From: Streptomyces sp. NBC_01198
Lineage (GTDB): Bacteria > Actinomycetota > Actinomycetes > Streptomycetales > Streptomycetaceae
DNA length: 64,000 bases
Assembly: GCF_036010485.1 (NCBI RefSeq)
Contig: NZ_CP108568.1
Location: 5,294,501-5,358,500, forward strand
Reading direction: 5' to 3'
In this document: positions 1 to 6,972 of the stretch, piece after piece
How the letters are laid out: each line of letters opens with the position of its first letter
How positions within the stretch are numbered: position 1 is the first letter of the stretch
The notes under the pieces: generated by a model
Seen by the model: only the letters and a program-made list of their open reading frames with translations
What the model was told of the DNA's origin: nothing
Databases searched by the model: none
Position numbers and translations under genes: made by a program

Positions 1-495
1 ACGAAGTTCACCGTCATCGCCAGCGCCTTCCAGGGGCGCCCCGGCGTCCAGTCGGTGGAGGACCAGCGGGCGGTGCTGAAGAACCTGTTCTCGCTGCTCG
101 GCGGCATGACCAAGGCGGCCTACGTGGTGCTGGCCTTCATGCTGACCGTCGCGATGCTGCTGATCATCAACACCGTGCGGGTGTCGGCGTTCAGCCGCCG
201 CCGGGAGACCGGCATCATGCGGCTGGTGGGCGCGTCCAGCTTCTACATCCAGATGCCGTTCATCATGGAGGCGGCCTTCGCCGGCCTGGTCGGAGCGGGC
301 GTCGCCTGCGTGATGCTGCTCGGCGGGCGGTACTTCATGATCGACGCCGGGCTCAAGCTCCAGGACAAGATCCCGCTGGTGTCCTTCCTCGGCTGGGGGC
401 CCGTCGTCCAAGTCCTGCCGCTGGTCCTGCTGATCGGATTCCTGATGCCCGCGGCGGCCGCGTTCATCGCCCTGCGGCGGTACTTGAGGGTCTGA
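1..495 (+). CDS. ftsX: Cell division protein FtsX, C-terminal part (5' truncated by window edge)
   Basis: The frame is open from base 1, so the N-terminal half lies outside the window. The visible 164 residues contain three hydrophobic membrane segments and the RRRETGIMRLVGAS stretch typical of the FtsX/MacB-type permease core, which is followed in FtsX by the last two transmembrane helices. FtsX pairs with the ATPase FtsE at the division site and couples ATP hydrolysis to activation of a peptidoglycan hydrolase. The downstream order protease-smpB-ssrA is the usual actinobacterial context of ftsEX. The identification is firm at family level. Confidence 0.9.
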   Translation, partial: TKFTVIASAFQGRPGVQSVEDQRAVLKNLFSLLGGMTKAAYVVLAFMLTVAMLLIINTVRVSAFSRRRETGIMRLVGASSFYIQMPFIMEAAFAGLVGAGVACVMLLGGRYFMIDAGLKLQDKIPLVSFLGWGPVVQVLPLVLLIGFLMPAAAAFIALRRYLRV

Positions 496-583
496 CCGGG
501 GGCCGGGCCCGGGCGTCCACCACGGCCGCCGCGGTCGTCGTATCTTTCCGTACCGCGCCTGTTTCTGGCCTAGACTTCCCGCC

Positions 584-1843
584 ATGTCCGGCCCGTTGCT
601 GTTCGGGACGCCCCGCCGCATCCGCCGTGGGGCGACCCTGACGTTGGTCTTCGGCACCCTGCTGGCCACCGGTGCCGCGGCCGGCAGCCTGACGGAAACG
701 CAGCAGCGCCCCCGGGTGCGCATCGCGGCGGCCACCGCGGCCGATCCGGGCCGGCACGGCGCCAACCCGGCCCGCACCGGCGCCGCGAGCACCCCCGGCG
801 ACGCCAAGGGCCCGCAGCAGAAGGCCGCGGAAGGCAGCGGGCGCGCACCGGTCGACAGCGAGCGCATCGCCCAGGAGATCGCCCAGGGCAAGGTCGGCGC
901 GCAGACCGTGCAGAAACTCGTCAGCCGCAGCGGCGACCGCTGGTCGTCCTTCTACACCGCGCAGGAGTACGCCGGCCTCCAGGAGGCCCTGGACGGGCGC
1001 TACGTGGGCGTCGGGCTGTGGGTGCGGCGGATCGACGGCGGCCGCGTCCAGATCGCCCGGGTGCAGTCCGGCAGCCCGGCCCAGCGGGCCGGCGTCCGGG
1101 TCGGCGACATGCTCGCCTCGATCGACTCCACCCGGTGCGGCGGCCTCGCGGTCACCGAGGTCGTCGCCGACCTGCGCGGCGACAACACGCCGGGCAGCAC
1201 CGTCACGCTCGCCCTGCAGCGCGGCGGCCGCGCGTGGACCGTCACGATGCAGCGGGCCACCCTCGCCACCGAGGCCGTCACCGTCAGCCACCCCGGCGGC
1301 CAGGACGGCCCCACCGACATCGCCATCGACGCCTTCACCCTCGGCACCGGCAAGCAGGTGCAGGCGGCGGTGCGCACCGCCGAGCACGGCGTGCTGCTCG
1401 ACCTGCGGGGCAACTCCGGGGGGCTGGTCGAGGAGGCCGTCGCGGTGGCGTCCGCGTTCCTCGACGGCGGCCTGGTCGCCACCTACGACGTGCACGGCCG
1501 GCAGCAGGCCCTCTACGCGGCCGCCGGCGGCGACACCGCGAAGCCGCTGGTGGTCCTGGTCGACGGCGGCACCATGAGCGCCGCGGAACTGCTGGCCGGG
1601 GCGCTGCAGGACCGCGGCCGGGCGGTGGTGGTCGGCTCCCGCACCTTCGGCAAGGGCTCGGTCCAGATGCCCAGCGCCCTGCCCGACGGCTCGGTCGCCG
1701 AGCTGACCGTCGGCCACTACAGCCTGCCGGACGGCCGCGGGGTCGACGGCCGCGGCATCGACCCCGACGTCCAGGTGACCGGCGGCGCGGACCCGGCAGC
1801 CGAGGCGCGCGAGGTAATCGCTGGCCTCGGCACCCCCTCCTAG
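584..1843 (+). CDS. S41 family carboxy-terminal processing protease with PDZ domain
   Basis: This 419-residue protein starts with an Arg-rich segment and a hydrophobic stretch (about residues 15-35), consistent with a signal peptide or membrane anchor. A PDZ domain (about residues 140-225, including QSGSPAQRAGVRVGD) follows, then the S41 catalytic domain. The Ser-Lys dyad is visible as S332 in GGTMSAAE and K357 in GSRTFGKGSVQ, 25 residues apart as in Prc/CtpA enzymes. It should act outside the membrane, trimming protein C-termini. It lies between ftsX and smpB, an arrangement that links cell-wall turnover and protein quality control. The exact substrate is unknown. Confidence 0.9.
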   Translation: MSGPLLFGTPRRIRRGATLTLVFGTLLATGAAAGSLTETQQRPRVRIAAATAADPGRHGANPARTGAASTPGDAKGPQQKAAEGSGRAPVDSERIAQEIAQGKVGAQTVQKLVSRSGDRWSSFYTAQEYAGLQEALDGRYVGVGLWVRRIDGGRVQIARVQSGSPAQRAGVRVGDMLASIDSTRCGGLAVTEVVADLRGDNTPGSTVTLALQRGGRAWTVTMQRATLATEAVTVSHPGGQDGPTDIAIDAFTLGTGKQVQAAVRTAEHGVLLDLRGNSGGLVEEAVAVASAFLDGGLVATYDVHGRQQALYAAAGGDTAKPLVVLVDGGTMSAAELLAGALQDRGRAVVVGSRTFGKGSVQMPSALPDGSVAELTVGHYSLPDGRGVDGRGIDPDVQVTGGADPAAEAREVIAGLGTPS

Positions 1844-1861
1844 TGGGAGAATGACGGGGCT

Positions 1862-2341
1862 ATGGCAAAAGAGACCGGTCGCAAGATCATCGCGCAGAAC
1901 AAGAAGGCGCGACACGATTACCTCATCCTCGACACGTACGAGGCGGGCCTGGTGCTCACGGGCACCGAGGTCAAGTCGCTCCGCATGGGCCGCGCGTCGC
2001 TCGTCGACGGCTTCGCCCAGCTCGACGACGGCGAGGCATGGCTGCACAACGTGCACATCCCGGAGTACACCCAGGGCACCTGGACCAACCACTCGGCCCG
2101 CAGGAAGCGCAAGATGCTGCTGCACCGGGCCGAGATCGACAAGCTGGTCCACAAGACCCAGGAGAGCGGCCACACCATCGTGCCGCTGGTGCTGTACTTC
2201 AAGGACGGCCGGGTGAAGGTCGAGATCGCGCTGGCGAAGGGCAAGAAGGAGTACGACAAGCGCCAGACGCTGCGGGAGAAGCAGGACCGCCGCGAGTCCG
2301 ACCGCGCGGTCTCCGCCGCCCGCCGCCGCCAGCGCGCCTGA
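1862..2341 (+). CDS. smpB: SsrA-binding protein SmpB
   Basis: The 159-residue protein has the full SmpB pattern: an N-terminal KIIAQNKKARHDY strand, the GTEVKSLRMGRASLVDGFA core, the YTQGTWTNHSARRKRKMLLHR segment and a basic C-terminal tail (DRRESDRAVSAARRRQRA) that enters the ribosomal mRNA channel. SmpB binds tmRNA and delivers it to stalled ribosomes. The tmRNA gene ssrA lies 186 bases downstream on the same strand, so both partners of trans-translation are adjacent. The length is normal for the family. Confidence 0.97.
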   Translation: MAKETGRKIIAQNKKARHDYLILDTYEAGLVLTGTEVKSLRMGRASLVDGFAQLDDGEAWLHNVHIPEYTQGTWTNHSARRKRKMLLHRAEIDKLVHKTQESGHTIVPLVLYFKDGRVKVEIALAKGKKEYDKRQTLREKQDRRESDRAVSAARRRQRA

Positions 2342-2382
2342 CCCGCCGGCGCCCCGGCCGTGCGGGTGCCGCGGGGCTGAGC

Positions 2383-2427
2383 GACCCGTACGGCGGACCC
2401 GTACGCCTGACCCGTACGGCGGACCCC
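2383..2427 (+). repeat. 13-bp tandem repeat, three copies plus a partial, upstream of ssrA
   Basis: Three head-to-tail copies of a 13-base unit (GACCCGTACGGCG, GACCCGTACGCCT, GACCCGTACGGCG) and a partial fourth lie between smpB and ssrA. Each unit contains the palindromic core CGTACG. It sits about 100 bases before the mature tmRNA 5' end, where promoter or regulator contacts would be expected. Its function is inferred only from position. Confidence 0.6.
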
Positions 2428-2526
2428 GCCGGGAATACGCTGGCCGCGCCGCGCGCTGATCACGTACGATGGAACCAGCAGCACCGGACCATGGTGAGTC
2501 CGGTGTGCACATTGAAAACACCACAT

Positions 2527-2893
2527 GGGGATGATCGGTTTCGACTGGGGATGTCGAAGCAGGGGAAGCGAGCCGAGGAAGCGGCAATGATCTCGTTAAC
2601 CATATGTCGCAACCAATAATCGCCAACACCAAGCGCGATTCCTTCGCCCTCGCTGCCTAAGTAGCGACTTGCGAAGTGTCAGCCCGGGGGTGATCCCGAC
2701 CCGGATCCTGGCATCATCAAGGGATCTAAACTTCTAGGACCGGTCACGGGTCCCAGAAGGAAATCAAACAGTGACTGAGCCCGTCGGCAGCTTGTCCGCG
2801 TGACTGCCGGGGCCGAGAAAAGCACAGCGGACTGCGCTCGGAGAAGCCCTGTTTTTGCACCACAGGACGCGGGTTCGATTCCCGCCATCTCCA
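2527..2893 (+). ncRNA. ssrA: Transfer-messenger RNA (tmRNA, SsrA)
   Basis: The 5' end GGGGATGATCGGTTTCGAC is diagnostic of tmRNA. It pairs with the 3' acceptor strand CATCTCC at 2886-2892 (one G-U pair), and the T arm (GGGTTCGATTCCC) precedes it. The discriminator is A2893 and CCA is not encoded. The tag reading frame runs 2622-2660 and encodes ANTKRDSFALAA followed by TAA, a proteolysis tag ending in the canonical ALAA. The total of 367 nt is normal. It rescues stalled ribosomes together with SmpB, encoded just upstream. Confidence 0.97.
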
Positions 2894-2904
2894 CTCATCC
2901 CATG

Positions 2905-2945
2905 CGCCGGACGGCGCCCCCCGCTGCGGGGGGCGCCGTCCGGCG
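2905..2945 (+). terminator. Rho-independent terminator of ssrA
   Basis: A perfect 19-bp GC-rich stem (2905-2923 with 2927-2945) closes on a CTG loop and is followed by TTTCT. It starts 12 bases after the tmRNA 3' end. Confidence 0.9.
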
Positions 2946-3023
2946 TTTCTGGGGGCTCACAGTGGGGGGCTCGGGGGAATGAGAGCACGGTTGCGTTCGT
3001 GTGACCTGGTGGCACGGGGTGGT

Positions 3024-3034
3024 AACGCGGCGTT
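3024..3034. promoter_or_regulatory. Short palindrome upstream of narK, candidate operator
   Basis: AACGC-G-GCGTT is a perfect 11-base palindrome 58 bases before the narK start. Nitrate genes in Streptomyces are controlled by GlnR and NnaR, but the sequence is not a clear GlnR box, so the assignment is tentative. Confidence 0.3.
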
Positions 3035-3091
3035 CCTATCGTCGGTGGCACACCCCGCGGAGCACGGGGCCGGGTCACAGGGAGGCGCGCC

Positions 3092-4456
3092 ATGAGTCGA
3101 TGGGCAGGCCGGTGGATCGAGCGGTGGGACCCCGAGGACGAGCGGTTCTGGCGGGAGGGTGGCGGCAGCCGGGTCGCGCTGCGGAACCTGGTCTTCTCGG
3201 TGCTCTCCGAACACATCGGCTTCTCCATATGGAGCCTCTGGTCGGTGATGGTGCTGTTCATGGGGCCCGAATACCACGTGGATCCCGCCGGGAAGTTCTT
3301 CCTGGTGGCGACGCCGACGCTGGTCGGCGGGGTGCTGCGGGTGCCGTACACCTTCGCTGTGGCGAAATTCGGCGGGCGGAACTGGACGATCGTCAGTGCG
3401 CTGATGCTGCTGATCCCCACGGTGACCGCGGCCTTCGTGATGGAACCCGGCGTCTCCTACGGCACTCTCATGGTGGTCGCGGCGCTCACCGGGGTCGGCG
3501 GCGGCAACTTCGCCTCCTCCATGACCAATATCAACTCCTTCTACCCGCTGCGGGAGAAGGGCTGGGCGCTCGGCCTCAACGCCGGCGGCGGCAACCTCGG
3601 CGTCGCCGCGGTCCAGCTGGTCGGGCTGCTGGTCATCGCCACCGCTGGGGCCGCCCACCCGCGGGTCGTGCTCGCCGTCTACATCCCGCTGACGGTGGTC
3701 GCCGCCGCGCTGGCGGCGCTGTTCATGGACAACCTCACGACGGTGCGGAACGACACCGGGGCGGCCGTCGACGCGGCGAAGGACCCGCACACCTGGATCA
3801 TGTCGGTCCTCTATATCGGCACCTTCGGCTCCTTCATCGGCTACAGCTTCGCCTTCGGCCTGGTCCTGCAGAACCAGTTCGGCCGCACCCCGCTGCACGC
3901 GGCCTACCTGACCTTCATCGGGCCGCTGCTCGGCTCGCTCATCCGGCCGGCCGGCGGCCGCCTCGCCGACCGCTTCGGCGGCGGGCGCGTCACGCTGTGG
4001 ACCTTCCTGGCCATGGCCGCCGCCACCGGGGTCGTCGTGGTGGCGTCCGAGCGGAAGTCGCTCGGGCTGTTCCTGCCCGGCTTCATCGTGCTGTTCGTGC
4101 TCAGCGGGCTCGGCAACGGGTCGACGTACAAGATGATCCCCGGCATCTTCCAGCGCAAGGCCGAGGCCAGGGGCCTCACCGGCGAGGCCGCGGCGGCGCA
4201 GGGGCGGCGGCTGTCGGGTGCGTCGATGGGCCTGATCGGCGCGGTCGGCGCGCTCGGCGGGGTCGGCATCAACCTGGCCTTCCGGGAGAGCTTCCTGAAC
4301 GCCCGGTCCGGCACCCCCGCCTTCGTCTGCTTCCTGGCCTACTACGGGATCTGTTTCGTCGTCACCTGGGCCGTATACCTGCGGCGCCCGGCACGTACCG
4401 CCGCGGGCACCGGGCAGAGCGCTCCCACCGGTACGGCCGTCTACGCGGAGGTGTGA
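3092..4456 (+). CDS. narK: Nitrate/nitrite transporter, MFS family (NarK-like)
   Basis: The 454-residue protein has about twelve hydrophobic segments and the two nitrate-signature stretches of the NarK/NasA subfamily: GVGGGNFASSMTNINSFYP (about residues 132-150) and GLNAGGGNLGV (about 160-170). A GGGAGG-type ribosome site lies 6-8 bases before the ATG. It should move nitrate in or nitrite out across the membrane. The next gene encodes an NnaR-like regulator of nitrate/nitrite genes, which supports the assignment. Substrate direction cannot be read from sequence. Confidence 0.9.
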   Translation: MSRWAGRWIERWDPEDERFWREGGGSRVALRNLVFSVLSEHIGFSIWSLWSVMVLFMGPEYHVDPAGKFFLVATPTLVGGVLRVPYTFAVAKFGGRNWTIVSALMLLIPTVTAAFVMEPGVSYGTLMVVAALTGVGGGNFASSMTNINSFYPLREKGWALGLNAGGGNLGVAAVQLVGLLVIATAGAAHPRVVLAVYIPLTVVAAALAALFMDNLTTVRNDTGAAVDAAKDPHTWIMSVLYIGTFGSFIGYSFAFGLVLQNQFGRTPLHAAYLTFIGPLLGSLIRPAGGRLADRFGGGRVTLWTFLAMAAATGVVVVASERKSLGLFLPGFIVLFVLSGLGNGSTYKMIPGIFQRKAEARGLTGEAAAAQGRRLSGASMGLIGAVGALGGVGINLAFRESFLNARSGTPAFVCFLAYYGICFVVTWAVYLRRPARTAAGTGQSAPTGTAVYAEV

Positions 4457-4588
4457 GCACCTGCCCCGTACGTAACACCGGGGAAATCCCGGCGAACCGA
4501 AGCCGTCACCCCGCCTTGGGACGATGCCGGAACCCCGGCGGGGCGACGGGGAGGCCAACGGAACCTCAGCGGCAAGGTGGGCGGATCG

Positions 4589-5752
4589 ATGCGGGCGCAA
4601 GAGCCGAGCGGGAACGGCGGACCAGGACCGGTGGCGCCGCTGGCGGGCTTCACCGTCGGCGTGACGGCCGCCCGCCGCGCCGACGAGCTGGCCGCGCTGC
4701 TTGAGCGGCGCGGCGCGGCCGTGCTGCGGGCGCCGGTGCTGCGGATCGTGCCGCTGCCCGACGACGCGGAACTGATGGCCAGGACGAAGCAACTGCTCGA
4801 CGACGCACCCGACGTCGTGGTCGCCACCACCGCGATCGGCTTCCGCGGCTGGATCGAGGCGGCCGACGGATGGGGCCTCGGCGAGGCTCTGCTGCGGCGG
4901 CTCGGCGAGGTCGAACTCCTCGCCCGCGGCCCGAAAGTACGCGGCGCGGTCCGCGCGGCCGGGCTCACCGAGGCGTGGTCGCCCGCCTCGGAGTCCATGG
5001 CCGAGGTGCTGGAACGGCTCCTCGACCAGGGCGTCGACGGGCGCCGGGTCGCCGTGCAGCTGCACGGGGAGCCGCTGCCCGGCTTCATCGAGTCGCTGCG
5101 GGTGGCCGGGGCGCGGGTGGTGGCCGTCCCCGTCTACCGCTGGATGCCGCCGGAGGACCTGGGTCCTGTCGACCGGCTGCTCGACGCGGTGTTCGCGCGC
5201 TCGCTGGACGCGGTGAGCTTCACCAGCGCGCCCGCGGCGGCCTCGCTCCTCGACCGCGCCGGGCAGCGCGGGCGGCTCGACGACCTGCTCGCCGCCTTCC
5301 GGCGCGACGTGCTGGTCGCCTGCGTCGGGCCCGTCACCGCGCTGCCCCTGCAGGCGCACGACATCCCCACCGTGCAGCCGGAACGCTTCCGGCTCGGGCC
5401 GCTCGTCCAGCTCGTCGCCAGGGAGCTGCCGGGGCGGGTACGGCCGCTGCCGGTGGCCGGGCACCAGGTGGAGATCCGCGGCCAGGCCGTGGTGGTCGAC
5501 GGCGCGCTCCGGCCGGTGCCGCCGGCCGGGATGGCCCTCCTGCGGGCCCTCGCCCGGCGCCCCGGCTGGGTCGTCTCCCGCGCGGACCTGCTGCGGGTGC
5601 TGCCGGGGGCGGGGCGGGACGAGCACGCCGTCGAGACGGCGATGGCGCGGCTGCGCTCCGCGCTGGGGGCGCCGAAGCTCATCCAGACGGTGGTCAAGCG
5701 GGGGTACCGACTGTCCCTCGACCCCCACGCGGACAAATACGCTCCCGGCTGA
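4589..5752 (+). CDS. nnaR: Uroporphyrinogen-III synthase-like transcriptional regulator NnaR (HemD domain plus winged helix)
   Basis: The protein has 387 residues, about 120 longer than an enzyme-only HemD. Residues of roughly 15-260 form the two-lobed HemD fold (GFTVGVTAARRADELAALLERRGA at the start, SFTSAPAAASLL later). Residues of about 280-380 form an OmpR/PhoB-type winged helix (RPGWVVSRADLLRVLPG ... VETAMARLRSALG ... TVVKRGYRL). This fusion is that of actinobacterial NnaR, a co-activator with GlnR of nitrate/nitrite assimilation. It follows narK on the same strand, about 130 bases downstream. A GTG at 4577 is an alternative start. The biosynthetic HemD is expected elsewhere. Confidence 0.85.
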   Translation: MRAQEPSGNGGPGPVAPLAGFTVGVTAARRADELAALLERRGAAVLRAPVLRIVPLPDDAELMARTKQLLDDAPDVVVATTAIGFRGWIEAADGWGLGEALLRRLGEVELLARGPKVRGAVRAAGLTEAWSPASESMAEVLERLLDQGVDGRRVAVQLHGEPLPGFIESLRVAGARVVAVPVYRWMPPEDLGPVDRLLDAVFARSLDAVSFTSAPAAASLLDRAGQRGRLDDLLAAFRRDVLVACVGPVTALPLQAHDIPTVQPERFRLGPLVQLVARELPGRVRPLPVAGHQVEIRGQAVVVDGALRPVPPAGMALLRALARRPGWVVSRADLLRVLPGAGRDEHAVETAMARLRSALGAPKLIQTVVKRGYRLSLDPHADKYAPG

Positions 5753-5859
5753 GCGCATGTCGCTCCGCTGCCGGGGGTGGGCCCTTCGGGGGTGCCCCCG
5801 CGCCCCGGTGCCGGGACCTTCGGCGGGTGGGTGGTTGCGCGCGCACCTCCTCGCGCCCC

Positions 5860-6085
5860 TGGGCGACTGCCACTTGCGGTGCGCACCCGCCTGCGGCGCC
5901 GTCGTGGCTGGTCGCGCAGTTCTCCCCCAGCGCTTCGCCTGGGGGTGCCCCACGCGCCCCTGAAGAACGGTCACCCTCCTCGCAGAGGGCAAGCCCCCAG
6001 GGGCGCGCTCAGCCGGGGTGGCGGGGAGATGCGAACGCCACAGCAAGTGGCAAGCACCTGGCAGCCGAGCGCAGCACCATGTGCG
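5860..6085. repeat. Dispersed intergenic repeat, copy A
   Basis: The 488-base gap 5753-6240 has no convincing gene. It carries the element also seen near 9.4, 15.7 and 35.0 kb: CGTCGTGGCTGGTCGCGCAG, a CCCCCAGCGCTTCGCCTGGGGG hairpin (quoted in part; 5927-5948), a GGTCACCCTC...GAGGGCAAG block and GGGGCGCGCTCAGCC. The arms are mutually inverted, so the RNA would fold into long hairpins. The last part of the gap serves as leader for the following gene. Confidence 0.7.
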
Positions 6086-6240
6086 GGTGGCGCCGCAGGG
6101 GGCAGGACGTGGAGGGGCCCCGCCGTGGGGCAATCACGTAGGGGTGCCAGGCGCCGCGGGCCAGGCGGGATTTGTCAGACACGGCCTAGCCCCCGACCGG
6201 GAGGTACCGGCACTCTGGGGGGCGACGGAGGGAAGGGGCG

Positions 6241-6822
6241 ATGGGGGAGTTGAGGTTCGACGGGGGGCGGGTGTGCCTGGACCTCGTGGCGACGCGGGTC
6301 GCGCGGCCGGTGGGGGAGCGGCTCGACCGGGTCGAGCGGGTGGTCGAGTGGGTGTACGGCACCGGGCTCGTCCCGCCGGGGACAGCGGTGCCGGCGGAGC
6401 CGGACTGGGCGCGGGGCCTGCAGGACCTCCGTACGCTCCTGGAGGCACTGGTGGCCGCGCAGCTCACCGGCACCCCGGCCGCGCCGGAGGCGGTGGCGCG
6501 GCTCAACGAGGTCGCGCGGGCCGCCGCCCCGCCCGCGACCCGGGCGGTGCTCGGCTCTGACGGCTCCCTGACCAGGGCACTCGCGGCGCCGCCGGACGCG
6601 GCGTCCCTGCTCGCGGCGGTGGCGAGGGACGCGGTGGACCTGTTCACCGACCCCGTCGCCCGCTCCCAGCTGCGCCGCTGCGAGGGCGAGAACTGCGCCC
6701 TGGTCTACCTGGACACCTCCCGGGGCCGCCGGCGCCGCTGGTGCAGCAGCGAGGTGTGCGGCAACCGCGAACGGGTCGCCAGGCACCGGCGGCGGAGCAG
6801 CCGGGCGCTGCGCAACGCCTGA
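6241..6822 (+). CDS. CGNR zinc finger domain protein (putative stress-responsive transcriptional regulator)
   Basis: The 193-residue protein has an N-terminal ABATE-type region (FDGGRVCLDLVATRVARP) and a C-terminal CGNR zinc finger with C-x4-C, then a C-x4-C-G-N-R stretch (RRCEGENC ... RRWCSSEVCGNRERVARHRRR, about residues 141-185). Proteins of this family are predicted DNA-binding regulators in actinobacteria. A GAGGGAAGGGG ribosome site precedes the ATG closely. It stands alone between two repeat-rich gaps, upstream of the HelD-like gene. Its targets are unknown. Confidence 0.85.
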   Translation: MGELRFDGGRVCLDLVATRVARPVGERLDRVERVVEWVYGTGLVPPGTAVPAEPDWARGLQDLRTLLEALVAAQLTGTPAAPEAVARLNEVARAAAPPATRAVLGSDGSLTRALAAPPDAASLLAAVARDAVDLFTDPVARSQLRRCEGENCALVYLDTSRGRRRRWCSSEVCGNRERVARHRRRSSRALRNA

Positions 6823-6972
6823 CGAGGACTCCGGGGGAGGGAATTCCCGGCGCCGGGCGGATGTGCCGGGTGGGCAGAAGGGCGCAGGTCGCGTACGGTT
6901 GCAGGCTGCCCCTCGCGCGGGGAACGGTAACCCGCGGGGTGGCGCACGACGTACAGACGAAGGGGGTCCTGC

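Noticed and set aside
3001..3091. GlnR box upstream of narK
   Set aside because: The spacing and half-sites do not fit the GTNAC-n6-GNAAC consensus well; only a short palindrome was kept as a low-confidence feature.
464..6133. Very long minus-strand open frames opposite ctp, smpB, ssrA, narK and nnaR (464-2632, 2957-6133)
   Set aside because: They are antisense to well-supported genes and carry only Arg/Pro/Ala-rich sequence with no domain.
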